From Alteromonas hispanica (lineage in GTDB: Bacteria > Pseudomonadota > Gammaproteobacteria > Enterobacterales > Alteromonadaceae), in NCBI RefSeq assembly GCF_010500915.1, contig NZ_JAAAWP010000003.1:186001-250000 (forward strand): a stretch of DNA of 64,000 bases. Reading direction: 5' to 3'. Below, piece after piece: positions 19,021 through 28,639 of the stretch. Made by a program: the position numbers and the translations under genes. The first letter of the stretch is position 1. Each line of letters begins with the position of its first letter. The notes beneath the pieces were generated by a model. That model did no database searches. It was not told the DNA's origin and worked only from the letters and a program-made list of their open reading frames with translations.

Positions 19021-21570
19021 TTATTTACAGCTAATATCTGCGCTTTCTGCGGTATTAGGCGTAAATTCAATATCAGCCAAACTAACACTCGCTTTACCAG
19101 CACTTCCTAGCTCGAACGGCACCACTAAGCCAGTGAAGTCGATCCCCTTATCAACAAAGCACTGCAGATCAATGCTGATTGAAGACCACGTATCTAGGGG
19201 TAACGCGTTTACTTGCTCGCTAATATCGATTTGTGTTGAGCAGCTTCCCGGTGCATCTCCTTCGCCTTCACAGTTCATTCCCACGGTTAAACCGCTCTCA
19301 ATATCGCTATGGCGGCTAACGCTAAAGGTTAGTGCCCCATTAGTCAGCAACTGTGCGCTTAAGTCTTCCCGGAAGAAGCTCTTACTCGCAAAACGCATGG
19401 CGGCAAACTCACTGCCGTCGAAGGTGACTTTACGAGCATCTTCCTGAACGACTTTATCCACAGTGCGATAATTAATAGCCCCTACTTTGTGTGTGCTGGC
19501 ATTTACTGTTAACGATTCGTCACCTGAGTAAAGCCATAGTATCCAAGGAGATTGAACCGCTCCGTTAAGGATCTCAACAGACTGACTATTGTCACTGCTT
19601 ACACTTACTTCAGTGTTTAAATCATCGGATAAGACATTTTCATCGGCATACGTTAATCCAAAGCCATAAGGAAGTAATGGCTCATAGTCATCATCGCCTA
19701 TATTCACAATTTGCTGAGGCTCTGCTGGCCACGAGAATGGAAGTTTGCCTTTAAAGTCTTGCTCGCCGAATAATACATCGGCTACCGCTGCACCTTCTGA
19801 ACCTGGCAACCATGCTGCCACAAATGCGTCAGAGGCGTTTAGTTCTGCATTAACCCACATAGGGCGGCCGCTTATAAATACAGACACCACTGGGATACCT
19901 TGAGACTTAAGACGCTCAAGCAGCGCTAAGTCTTTTTTAGTACCGTACTGATAAATTAACGTTTCTCTATCGCCATGACCTTCCGCGTATGGCTCTTCGC
20001 CAAATACCACAATAGCCACGTCTGGAGTTTCGCTTTCACCCTCAAATGCACCGTCAACAGAAAGCATGACATCGCCACCAGCATTTTCTACGTGACGTTT
20101 AATGCCGTCGTATATTGAAGTGCCACCCGGGAAATCATCGTTAGTGTTATTCGTACCCTGCCAGGTAATACTCCAGCCACCAGATTGCTTACCAATATTG
20201 TCTGCGGCATCGCCAGCAACTAACACACGCTTATTCCCTGACAAAGGTAATAGGCCTTGTTTATTTTTAAGCAATACCAATGATTCACGAACGGCCTGAC
20301 GAGCCACTTCACGATGAGACTCTTTGCCTATAAGCGAACGATCACCAGATAAGGGGCGATTAGCTGGACTAGGCTTGTCAAACAAACCTGCGCGTACTTT
20401 AACCCGTAAAATGCGACGCACAGCATCGTCTATTCGTGACATGGGTATGACCCCATCTTTCACGTGGGCAAGCGTAGATTCATAAACACCTTTCCAATCG
20501 CTAGGCACCATAAAAATATCTAACCCAGCGTTAACGGCTTGTGCACAATCTGTATTACTACACCCTTTCACTTGGCCGTGACCATTCCAGTCGCCCACAA
20601 CAAAGCCGTCAAAGCCCATTTGCTCTTTTAATACATCGGTCAGCAAATATTTGTGACCGTGAAGCTTTTCACCATTCCAACTGTTAAACGAAGCCATAAC
20701 AGACTGCGCACCAGCGGTTAGCCCGCCAACGTAGCCTTGGGCATGGATATCAAACAGCTCTTGCTCGCTGGCAACGTTGTCGCCTTGGTCGTCACCACCT
20801 ACAGTGCCGCCGTCACCGACAAAGTGCTTTACGGTACTGATAACCCGCTGATCGCTCAAAAAGTCTTTGTCGGCAGCGCCCTGCAGGCCCTTTACCACCG
20901 AAGCAGCATAGTCACGAACAATGGCAGGATCTTCTGAGTAGCTCTCGTAAGTTCTCCCCCAGCGATCGTCCCTTACCACGGCCACCGTGGGTGCAAATAC
21001 CCAATCGATGCCCGTTGCCATAACTTCTTTAGCTGTTATGTGAGCAATCTGCTCGACTAGTTTGGGATTCTTTGCCGCACCCAATCCAATATTGTGGGGA
21101 AACAGCGTAGCGCCAATCACATTATTGTGACCGTGAACTGCATCTGTTCCCCACATGGTTGGAATGGTTGAACCGTCTAAACTGTCATCAATAGACGCTT
21201 GATATAGCTTCTCAGCCAGCGCAACCCAATCGTCAGGCGTTGCGTGCTTATTATTGTCTGGAAACGCGCCACCACCGTTAAGATACGAGCCAAAACCATA
21301 CTGACGCATTTCTTCAACCGTAATATTGCGGATTTCTGGTTGAATCATTTGCGCTATTTTTTGCTCCAACGTCATTGTCGACATCAACTCAGACACCTGC
21401 TTTTCTACAGCCGGATCTTTTTCTACTTCGATATCAAGCTTTGGCCAAATTTTTGCCGCACCGCTTTTTTCTGCGCTCTCATCCTGATTGCTAGCCGATT
21501 CTTTCTCTGCAACTCCGCAGCCGCTTAATAATACGCCAGCAATTACGGAAGCGAGTAATGTGTTTCGCAT
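19021..21570 (-). CDS. GH3 exo-beta-glucanase/beta-glucosidase lipoprotein
   Basis: An 849-residue GH3 enzyme with lipobox LLSGC (Cys18). It has the two-domain GH3 catalytic region: the TIM barrel with MWGTDAVHGHNNV, VKHFVGDGGT and the nucleophile aspartate in GFVVGDWNGHG, then the alpha/beta sandwich with the acid/base region GERPYAEGHGD-like (FGEEPYAEGHGD). A C-terminal beta-sandwich extension (about residues 650-849) resembles the ExoP C-terminal domain of marine exo-1,3/1,4-beta-glucanases. It should release glucose from laminari-oligosaccharides in the periplasm or on the membrane. It lies 12 bp after the FucP-type transporter and shares its operator-controlled promoter. Confidence 0.93.
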   Translation of the reverse strand: MRNTLLASVIAGVLLSGCGVAEKESASNQDESAEKSGAAKIWPKLDIEVEKDPAVEKQVSELMSTMTLEQKIAQMIQPEIRNITVEEMRQYGFGSYLNGGGAFPDNNKHATPDDWVALAEKLYQASIDDSLDGSTIPTMWGTDAVHGHNNVIGATLFPHNIGLGAAKNPKLVEQIAHITAKEVMATGIDWVFAPTVAVVRDDRWGRTYESYSEDPAIVRDYAASVVKGLQGAADKDFLSDQRVISTVKHFVGDGGTVGGDDQGDNVASEQELFDIHAQGYVGGLTAGAQSVMASFNSWNGEKLHGHKYLLTDVLKEQMGFDGFVVGDWNGHGQVKGCSNTDCAQAVNAGLDIFMVPSDWKGVYESTLAHVKDGVIPMSRIDDAVRRILRVKVRAGLFDKPSPANRPLSGDRSLIGKESHREVARQAVRESLVLLKNKQGLLPLSGNKRVLVAGDAADNIGKQSGGWSITWQGTNNTNDDFPGGTSIYDGIKRHVENAGGDVMLSVDGAFEGESETPDVAIVVFGEEPYAEGHGDRETLIYQYGTKKDLALLERLKSQGIPVVSVFISGRPMWVNAELNASDAFVAAWLPGSEGAAVADVLFGEQDFKGKLPFSWPAEPQQIVNIGDDDYEPLLPYGFGLTYADENVLSDDLNTEVSVSSDNSQSVEILNGAVQSPWILWLYSGDESLTVNASTHKVGAINYRTVDKVVQEDARKVTFDGSEFAAMRFASKSFFREDLSAQLLTNGALTFSVSRHSDIESGLTVGMNCEGEGDAPGSCSTQIDISEQVNALPLDTWSSISIDLQCFVDKGIDFTGLVVPFELGSAGKASVSLADIEFTPNTAESADISCK

Positions 21571-21582
21571 CGTTACTACTCC

Positions 21583-22839
21583 TTAATCTTTAATCAGTTG
21601 TGTTACACGGCTGCCTATTAAACCGTAGTAGGCGATGTACAAGTAACAAGAAGCCGGTAGCAAGAATGAAAGTGTGACGCCGATATTATCAGCCAACATA
21701 CCTTGGAAAAGCGGGATAATCGCTCCCCCTACTATGGCCAAGCACAAAATACCTGAGCCTTGCGGTGTATCTTTGCCAAGTTGCTGAAGCGCCAAACTGA
21801 AAATGGTAGGAAACATGATGGAGTTAAATAAACCCACACCAAGCACGGTCCATAGTGCAAGTGGCCCCGTGGTAGAAATCGACAGCACAATAAGAAAGAT
21901 AGCCATAACTGAATTAAATGCCAACACGATGCCGCCGGAGACTTTTTGCATAACAACTGCGCCGATAAAGCGTCCGACCATAGCGCCGCCCCAGTAGTAT
22001 GCAAGCAACTTAGATGCTTTTGCCTCAGTTAGCCCAGCCACTGAAGGACTAGCTAAATAGTTTACTAGCATGCTACCTATGGCAACTTCGGCACCGACGT
22101 ACATAAAAATGCCTACAGCACCGAGAACAAGATGCCTATGCTGCCAAGCGCCACCTTTGAATATGCCGGTATTAGTACTGGTGTGGTTGAGTTTAGGCAG
22201 CTTTAAATAAAGAAATACCAACGCTAGTAAAAGAAGCGATGCAGCGAGTATAAGATAAGGAATTTGAACATCGGAAGCCGATGCCGTCGCCGCGTTGTGT
22301 TCGCCTGTTGCCCCGTACATAAGATACGAACCAAAAAATGGCGCTACCGTGGTGCCAAGAGAATTAAACGCCTGGGTCATCGTAAGTCGAGAAGAGGCCG
22401 TTTTGGGGTCTCCTAACGCAGTTACATATGGGTTAGCCGATACCTGCAAAATAGTGATGCCCGACGCTAATACGAAGAGCGCAAGAAGGAAAACCGCATA
22501 TATTTGGCTTTCAGCTGCAGGGTAAAACATGATGCAACCCAAACAGGCAATACCCAACCCAAGCACAATACCTTTTTGATAACCTATTCGTGATACCACT
22601 AGCCCGGCAGGCAGTGAAACAATGAAATAGGCGCTAAAAAAGCAAAACTGAATAAGCATCGCCTGTGTAAAGGAGAGGTTAAACGCACCTTTTAAGTAGG
22701 GGATAAGGATATCGTTCAGGCAGGTAATAAATCCCCACATGAAAAATAATGTTGTTAATGAAATGAGAGCAAAGCGATAATTACCACTTGGCGCTACATT
22801 ATTCACTGGCTGCGAGTCAGGTTGCGTTGGTATGTCCAC
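21583..22839 (-). CDS. FucP-family MFS sugar:H+ symporter (glucose/galactose type)
   Basis: A 418-residue carrier with 12 predicted membrane segments. The start [20 protein letters not shown] and the stretch [12 protein letters not shown] are hallmarks of the FucP/GluP branch of the major facilitator superfamily, which imports glucose, galactose or fucose with protons. It is first in a two-gene minus-strand unit with the GH3 enzyme, driven from the divergent promoter that carries two perfect LacI operators. Uptake of glucose released by GH3 is the likely job. Confidence 0.92.
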   Translation of the reverse strand: MDIPTQPDSQPVNNVAPSGNYRFALISLTTLFFMWGFITCLNDILIPYLKGAFNLSFTQAMLIQFCFFSAYFIVSLPAGLVVSRIGYQKGIVLGLGIACLGCIMFYPAAESQIYAVFLLALFVLASGITILQVSANPYVTALGDPKTASSRLTMTQAFNSLGTTVAPFFGSYLMYGATGEHNAATASASDVQIPYLILAASLLLLALVFLYLKLPKLNHTSTNTGIFKGGAWQHRHLVLGAVGIFMYVGAEVAIGSMLVNYLASPSVAGLTEAKASKLLAYYWGGAMVGRFIGAVVMQKVSGGIVLAFNSVMAIFLIVLSISTTGPLALWTVLGVGLFNSIMFPTIFSLALQQLGKDTPQGSGILCLAIVGGAIIPLFQGMLADNIGVTLSFLLPASCYLYIAYYGLIGSRVTQLIKD

Positions 22840-22885
22840 TGATAACCTCTATTGCTATTTTTGTAATTAATGATAAATTAACATT

Positions 22886-22899
22886 TGTAAGCGCTTACA
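22886..22899. promoter_or_regulatory. LacI-family operator, copy 3 (divergent promoter)
   Basis: TGTAAGCGCTTACA, a perfect 14-bp palindrome between the divergent FucP-type carrier and GH1 genes. Confidence 0.88.
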
Positions 22900-22917
22900 C
22901 GAGCAAGACTACTTACT

Positions 22918-22931
22918 TGTAAGCGCTTACA
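22918..22931. promoter_or_regulatory. LacI-family operator, copy 4 (divergent promoter)
   Basis: A second perfect TGTAAGCGCTTACA, 32 bp centre to centre from copy 3. It can control both divergent transcripts. Confidence 0.88.
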
Positions 22932-23045
22932 TTTCAGTGAATAATTACATGAAGCGTTGCTGAATTCAATGTAAAAATCATGTTATTTTTGATTTATGAA
23001 TAACAAACTATTTTGTACAGTTTGTTAAGCTTAGGACATGAGACA

Positions 23046-24398
23046 ATGCCAAACATCACGCTCCCTGCCAACTCCTTGTTGTTATCAAAGGATTTTTTAT
23101 ACGGCGTAGCTACCTCAAGCTTTCAAATTGAAGGCGACCGAAGCGGTCGACTAGACTCAATTTGGGACACATTTTGTTCACAAAGCAATACCATTGAAGA
23201 CAATTCTAATGGTGATGTTGCGTGTCAGCACGTCGAAAAATGGCAAGAAGACGTAGCGCTTATTGCGGGGCTTGGCGTGGATGCTTATCGTCTTTCAATC
23301 TCGTGGCCAAGAGTGGTTAATAGTGATGGTTCGGTGAACGACATTGGCATGCAGTTCTACGTTAACTTGGTTGACGAACTGGTTAAGCGAAATATAAAGG
23401 TATTTGTTACCTTATATCACTGGGATCTCCCCCAATATCTTGAAGATAACGGTGGCTGGCTTAACAGAGACACAGCAACTGCCTTTGCGCACTACACAGA
23501 GCTTGTAGCTAGCGCGTTGGGAGATAAAGTGTACTCTTATGCCACACTCAACGAACCCTTTTGCTCTGCATATTTAGGCTACGAATTAGGCATTCACGCG
23601 CCGGGAAAAACCGGTATAGCGAATGGCAGACAGGCAGCACACAATTTGCTTTTGCCCCATGGTTTGGGCATGAAAGTGCTTCGTGAGAAATGCCCTAACA
23701 GCCTAAATGGTATTGTGCTTAATTTTTCAACTTGTCACAGTGCTACAGATTCACAAGCCGATGTGTTGGCCGCAAAGCTTGCCGATGAATACCACAACCG
23801 CTGGTATTTACAGCCTATTATTGAAGGGACTTATCCCGACATATGCCAACAGCTGCCAAATGAACAACAGCCGGATATTCACGAAGGCGATATGGATATT
23901 ATTTCTCAGCCAATCGACTTTCTTGGAATAAATTTCTACACACGCACGGTATATAAAGCGACAGAAGACGGCTGGTTTGATGTCGTAGAGCCTAAAAATG
24001 TTCCTCTTACTTCTATGGGTTGGGAAATTACCCCTGATGCATTTACCGAAATCTTAGTGGATTTGCATGACCGCTATTCTCTTCCTCCTATTTATATTAC
24101 CGAAAATGGCGCTGCCATGAATGATGAAATGGTAAATGGAGAAGTGGTAGATTCCGACCGAGTCGATTACTTTAACTCGCATTTAAACGCTGTTCACAAT
24201 GCCGTTAAAGCCGGTGTAAATATTCAGGGATATTTTGCTTGGAGTTTAATGGACAACTTTGAATGGGCGCTTGGCTATACAAAACGGTTTGGTATTGTTT
24301 ATGTCGACTACGAAACACAGAAAAGAACGCTGAAGCACAGTGGAATTGCGTTTCAAGAGCTGGTGAAAAGTAGAGTTAATGTTACATTAGCAGTATAG
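23046..24398 (+). CDS. GH1 beta-glucosidase (cytoplasmic)
   Basis: A GH1 enzyme of about 450 residues, the normal family length. The acid/base glutamate is E170 in ATLNEPF and the nucleophile E353 in YITENGAA. GVATSSFQIEG near the start and the aglycone-side EWALGYTKRFGI near the end are also typical. There is no signal peptide, so it works in the cytoplasm on imported beta-glucosides. The frame is open to a TTG at 23013. I chose the ATG at 23046 because the protein then begins just before the usual GH1 N-terminus and AGGA lies upstream. It is followed by the regulator and a sugar carrier in the same direction. Confidence 0.93.
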   Translation: MPNITLPANSLLLSKDFLYGVATSSFQIEGDRSGRLDSIWDTFCSQSNTIEDNSNGDVACQHVEKWQEDVALIAGLGVDAYRLSISWPRVVNSDGSVNDIGMQFYVNLVDELVKRNIKVFVTLYHWDLPQYLEDNGGWLNRDTATAFAHYTELVASALGDKVYSYATLNEPFCSAYLGYELGIHAPGKTGIANGRQAAHNLLLPHGLGMKVLREKCPNSLNGIVLNFSTCHSATDSQADVLAAKLADEYHNRWYLQPIIEGTYPDICQQLPNEQQPDIHEGDMDIISQPIDFLGINFYTRTVYKATEDGWFDVVEPKNVPLTSMGWEITPDAFTEILVDLHDRYSLPPIYITENGAAMNDEMVNGEVVDSDRVDYFNSHLNAVHNAVKAGVNIQGYFAWSLMDNFEWALGYTKRFGIVYVDYETQKRTLKHSGIAFQELVKSRVNVTLAV

Positions 24399-24421
24399 AA
24401 AAAGGATAAGTACTCTACACC

Positions 24422-25413
24422 ATGGCAACAATTTACGAAGTATCAGAAGCAGCCGGCGTTTCATTAGCTACCGTTTCCAGAGTGATGAATGGAAATACAA
24501 AGGTTAGCGATAGAACGCGAAAAAAGGTTGAAGCCGCTATGGCTATCAGCCCAATGCTATCGCGCAGTCTTTAGCATCTAATCGCACAAATAGCGTGGGT
24601 CTTCTTGTTTCTGAGCTTCATGGTTCCTACTTTGGCGACCTAATGAGCACCGTTGAACAGGTGTTAAAACAATACGGAAAGCACGTGATCATTACCGCAG
24701 GGCACGTAGATGAAAAGCGAGAGCACGAAGCTATTGAGTTCCTTAAAAGCCGACGCTGCGATGCATTGATACTTCACGCCGAAGCCGTATCTGATGAATA
24801 CTTAAATACCCTGTGCACGAGCGACCTTCCCGTTATTATTATCAACCGTCGCGTAGACGGTTTAGATGATAACTGTTTTGTAGTAGATAATGAAAAAGGT
24901 GGCTATTTAGCCGCTCGCACTGCGATTGACCAAGGGCACACATCAATTGGTTATATTAGCGGCCCTAGTTTTAAGAAAGATGCTACCGACCGACTTGCAG
25001 GTCATAAACGCGCACTCACAGAAGCCGGCATTGAGATTAAAGACGAGCATATCTTTGAAGGTGACTTTCATGAGTCTTCTGGTCAAGACGGTATGCACTT
25101 CATGAAAAAACACTTCCCAGACATGACCGCACTTATTTGCGCCAATGATGAAATGGCCTCTGGTGCAATGACAGCAGCACGAGAGTCTGGATTGGAAATT
25201 CCGCAGCACTTGTCTATTGTCGGTTTCGATAATGTGTTGTTTTCTCGTTATCTTTACCCCAAGTTGACCACTATTAATAACCCTATTCAGGCAATGGGGG
25301 AAATGGCAGCTCGCTGGGTACTTAAAAATGTTTATAACACCAAAATTAATCATTCTATTGAACACTTGTTCGTACCTGAAGTAGTAGAACGACAATCTCT
25401 GAGCAAACGCTAA
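24422..25413 (+). pseudogene. LacI-family transcriptional regulator, frameshifted
   Basis: From ATG 24422 the frame encodes a complete LacI helix-turn-helix (MATIYEVSEAAGVSLATVSR, then VMNGNTKVSDRTRKKVEAAM) but stops at TAG 24572-24574 after 50 residues. The expected continuation (YQPNAIAQSLASNRTNSVG, then the periplasmic-binding-protein-like core) is intact in another frame from about 24544 to the stop at 25411-25413. Family members have about four residues (x-x-L-G) between the AAM and Y-x-P positions; here only GC remains, so about 10 bp are missing at 24541-24543. The core has the usual effector-domain pattern (VGLLVSEL, GYISGP, CANDEMASGA, SIVGFDN). As read it would not bind DNA as a normal dimer. 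Confidence 0.85.
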
Positions 25414-25414
25414 T

Positions 25415-26980
25415 ATGCTAAAAACCGTGCCGACTTCGCTCTATTACACACTTATTGTCTCCTTGGGGGGCTTTATTTTCGGATTTGATGCCAGTGTTAT
25501 TTCGGGCGCTATTGGTTTTATTGACGTAGAGTTTGCGCTCACAGACTGGCAACAGGGCTTTGTGGTGAGTTCTCCTACCCTTGGGGCACTATTTGCCATG
25601 CTGTTTGCAGGTGCAATAAGCGATGCAATAGGACGGCGTAAAGCGCTTATTATTGTTGCGATGTTGTATTTCATTTCCGCAATATGCTCTGCGTTAGCGC
25701 CAAACTATGCCCTTCTTGTATTGGCGCGTTTCATCGGTGGCATTGCCTTTTGCTCACTCATTATTGCTCCTGTTTATATTTCTGAGATAAGCTCGGCGAA
25801 ACACCGCGGTAAAATGGTGTCGGTGAATCAGCTCAATATTGTGCTGGGCTTTGCCCTTTCATACTTCAGTAATTACTACTTTTTGCAGTTGAGTAATAGC
25901 GACATCTCCTGGGTGAAAGAGCTTGGAATAGACACCCACACTTGGCGCTACATGCTTGGTTTAGAAACTATACCCGCAGTTTTGTGGTTCACACTTCTTT
26001 TCTTCGTACCTAAAAGCCCCCGCTGGCTGCTGCTCAAAGGAAAAACGGAAGAGGCCAAGCAAACCATTTTTGCGCTTTTCGATGCCGAAGAGGCAAAGAG
26101 TCAGTTAAACGATATTCAATCGTCTCTTTCCGAAAAGACATGGTCGCTTAAAGAGCGGCTGGGGTTTCTGAACGCAAAAACTATGCGATATCCGCTATTT
26201 GTGGGTATCACTTTAGCCATTGCGCAGCAAATTACTGGTATTAACGTTATCTTCTTTTATGCCCCTACCATTTTTGAGCAAAGTGGTGTGGGTACCGATG
26301 CAGCATTCATGCAAGCCGTATGGATTGGCATGGTGAATGTAGCCTTTACGATAGTCGCTATGCTTACCATTGATAAATGGGGCAGAAAACCACTGCTTAT
26401 TGTTGGCCTTTGCGGTGTAGCCATCAGCATGACGGTGTGCGCCTATGGCTTTAAACAGGCAACTTATGAAATTGAATCAGGGGATATAGCAGAAATTCAA
26501 ATTGTTGACCCTCAGCTTGCAGAAAAGCTGCTGGCTGTGGAAGGCAAAGTGTATTACTCAGATGTTGAATTTAAACAAAGTCTGCAAAGAACGCTCACAA
26601 CCGCACAATACGATAACCACCAGCAGCTTATTTTAAATAGCAGTATCTCTATGAATGCGCCGCTGGTGCTGTTTGGTATCATTGCGTTTGTGGCGTCTTT
26701 TGCGGTATCTCTCGGCCCAGTTATGTGGGCCATGCTGGCAGAAATTTTTCCTAACCAAACCAGAGCAATTGCCATATCACTGGTGGGGGTTATTAACTCA
26801 TTAACCAGCTTTTTAGTACAGCTAGTTTTCCCTTGGGAGTTAATGAACTTTGGCGCTGCCGCCACTTTCTTTATTTACGGTATATTTGCGCTCGTAAGCC
26901 TTGCTTTAGTGGTGCGGTTCTTCCCCGAAACAAAAGGGCGAACACTTGAGCAAATCACTGAAAATTTCCAATCTAGGTAA
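25415..26980 (+). CDS. MFS sugar porter (XylE/GLUT family)
   Basis: A 521-residue carrier with 12 membrane segments. Sugar-porter signatures are visible: FGFDASVISGA in segment 1, DAIGRRKAL after segment 2, APVYISEISSAKHRG, and QQITGINVIFFYAPTIF in segment 7, with RFFPETKGRTLEQI at the end. A hydrophilic insert of about 80 residues (ESGDIAEIQ to DNHQQ) lies between segments 9 and 10, longer than in XylE. It begins one base after the regulator stop, so it is coupled to the LacI gene and belongs to the GH1 unit. It likely imports glucose or a laminarin-derived disaccharide. Confidence 0.9.
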   Translation: MLKTVPTSLYYTLIVSLGGFIFGFDASVISGAIGFIDVEFALTDWQQGFVVSSPTLGALFAMLFAGAISDAIGRRKALIIVAMLYFISAICSALAPNYALLVLARFIGGIAFCSLIIAPVYISEISSAKHRGKMVSVNQLNIVLGFALSYFSNYYFLQLSNSDISWVKELGIDTHTWRYMLGLETIPAVLWFTLLFFVPKSPRWLLLKGKTEEAKQTIFALFDAEEAKSQLNDIQSSLSEKTWSLKERLGFLNAKTMRYPLFVGITLAIAQQITGINVIFFYAPTIFEQSGVGTDAAFMQAVWIGMVNVAFTIVAMLTIDKWGRKPLLIVGLCGVAISMTVCAYGFKQATYEIESGDIAEIQIVDPQLAEKLLAVEGKVYYSDVEFKQSLQRTLTTAQYDNHQQLILNSSISMNAPLVLFGIIAFVASFAVSLGPVMWAMLAEIFPNQTRAIAISLVGVINSLTSFLVQLVFPWELMNFGAAATFFIYGIFALVSLALVVRFFPETKGRTLEQITENFQSR

Positions 26981-27000
26981 ATTAGCCGAGTGAGCTATCC

Positions 27001-27051
27001 GGATAAACTAGCTAGCCAGATAAACTAGCTAGCCGGATAAACTAGCTAGCC
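27001..27051. repeat. Three tandem copies of a 17-bp repeat
   Basis: Units 27001-27017, 27018-27034 and 27035-27051 share GATAAACTAGCTAGCC; only the first base differs in the middle unit. Each contains the palindrome CTAGCTAG. They lie between the convergent sugar-porter and cydC genes, where no other terminator is visible. Confidence 0.9.
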
Positions 27052-27079
27052 ATGTAAGCCTAACGTGAATAGTAATGCG

Positions 27080-28639
27080 TTAAGCGAACTGACGCTTATG
27101 CTGGTTCACACTTTTAATACTCGCTTCTTCCAGCATAATGTGTTTATCGATAGATAGAGATGTCGGTAGTACGTGAGAGGCTACGATAACTAATTTACTT
27201 TGCGCCTCTTTTTCAAGTAATTTGCAAACTCGCTCTTGGGTTTTAATATCAAGGCCCTCAAATGGCTCATCTACCATTAACACCAGCGGATTAGCTAATA
27301 CAGCTCGCCCCAAGGCAAGGCGTTTTCGCTCACCACCAGACAATTGCCTGCCGGATTTACCAACCCAATTGGTCAACGGCAAAATAGAGTCGAGGCTCAA
27401 CTCTTCTAATAACTCACACATAGTATCTTGCGCGATATCACTCCCTGCGGGGTCTAAATTCATTTTCACACTGCCAGATAAAATGATGGGATCTTGCTCT
27501 ACATAAAGCCAGCGCTTTACCATCCCTTCTGATATGGCATGATCATCAACACTACGCTCACCTTCAGCAGGCAATAAACCAGCTATTGCTTGCAAAAGAG
27601 ATGATTTTCCACAGCCAGACACACCGCTTATGGTTACCACACCTGTTGAGGGTAGACTTACTGTTACCGGAACCGTAGTGCGATTTTTCGCTGCAAAGTG
27701 ATTAAGTTGTAGCGACGTACAAACAGGCTTTTCTGCCAATTGCTGTATGGGCGATGTACTCAAACAATTTAACGCGTTGTTGCTCTGTTGATGCTGCGCG
27801 GCATTTGCAACAGCATTAAAGCTTGCCGATGCCCAATCCGGTGCAGCTAACAGCACCATAGGAACTATAAGCGCGATGGGAGCGAAGACGGCGATCTCAG
27901 AAAATGGCAATAAGCCTGCCATCAATAACAAAGCAAGCGCAAAGGCAACACCTTGAAACATCCACATTGTGTGTAAAGTCTTTTTCTTTTGGTTAAGCTG
28001 CTGTCGCCATACAGGCATTGCGCTTGGTGCATGTTCAGCGGCCTTTTTTCTGTTCAAGTGCCAAATGGGGCTTGCCGCTAAAAAATGTGAGGATGCACGT
28101 CTAAACTCTTTCGTTGCGTAAGTATTTTCACGAGCGGTGGCTAATGCACTCAGCCATTGAAATGTAAGTAAAATAATCCATGCGCTATACAAGGCAACAA
28201 GATAAACAGCGCCAGGGAGATTAGTCCATAACGCGGCTATACACATCACCGTGAATATGAAGAGGACGCTAGATAAAGGAGAAACCCACGCAATCCATTT
28301 ACTGGCAAGCACTTCTGTATGCTGAGCTAATGCTTCAGTCGACGATGCTTTATCTTCTAATTGACAGTTCTGTAGCTGAGAAAAAACATCCATTCTAACG
28401 GTCGCAATTCGCGCTAATAGGTCCTTATGTCCTACCCACATGCTGGCATAACCGGATGCAATACGAAGTAACGCTAACCCTCGAATGACAACGGCAGGAA
28501 TAACATAATTAAACCCAACGGGCGCAATTGCGCTTATAGCAATAAACCATGAAGAGATAACCAAAATACTCAGCCCAGCTGCAGCGTGAAGCATAGCAAG
28601 CAATAAAGTTATATACGCAGGTTTGCTTTCATTGCTCAT
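27080..28639 (-). CDS. cydC: Thiol reductant ABC exporter subunit CydC
   Basis: A 519-residue half-transporter with N-terminal membrane segments and a C-terminal ATPase (Walker A GVSGCGKSS, signature LSGGERKRLALGRA, Walker B LVLMVDEPFEGLD). CydDC exports glutathione/cysteine and supports cytochrome bd assembly. The start ATG overlaps the cydD stop by four bases, so they are coupled. It is somewhat shorter than E. coli CydC (573 residues). Confidence 0.93.
   Translation of the reverse strand: MSNESKPAYITLLLAMLHAAAGLSILVISSWFIAISAIAPVGFNYVIPAVVIRGLALLRIASGYASMWVGHKDLLARIATVRMDVFSQLQNCQLEDKASSTEALAQHTEVLASKWIAWVSPLSSVLFIFTVMCIAALWTNLPGAVYLVALYSAWIILLTFQWLSALATARENTYATKEFRRASSHFLAASPIWHLNRKKAAEHAPSAMPVWRQQLNQKKKTLHTMWMFQGVAFALALLLMAGLLPFSEIAVFAPIALIVPMVLLAAPDWASASFNAVANAAQHQQSNNALNCLSTSPIQQLAEKPVCTSLQLNHFAAKNRTTVPVTVSLPSTGVVTISGVSGCGKSSLLQAIAGLLPAEGERSVDDHAISEGMVKRWLYVEQDPIILSGSVKMNLDPAGSDIAQDTMCELLEELSLDSILPLTNWVGKSGRQLSGGERKRLALGRAVLANPLVLMVDEPFEGLDIKTQERVCKLLEKEAQSKLVIVASHVLPTSLSIDKHIMLEEASIKSVNQHKRQFA

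Noticed and set aside
27001..27051. Short repeats as a CRISPR array
   Set aside because: Units are directly adjacent with no spacers and no cas genes are present.
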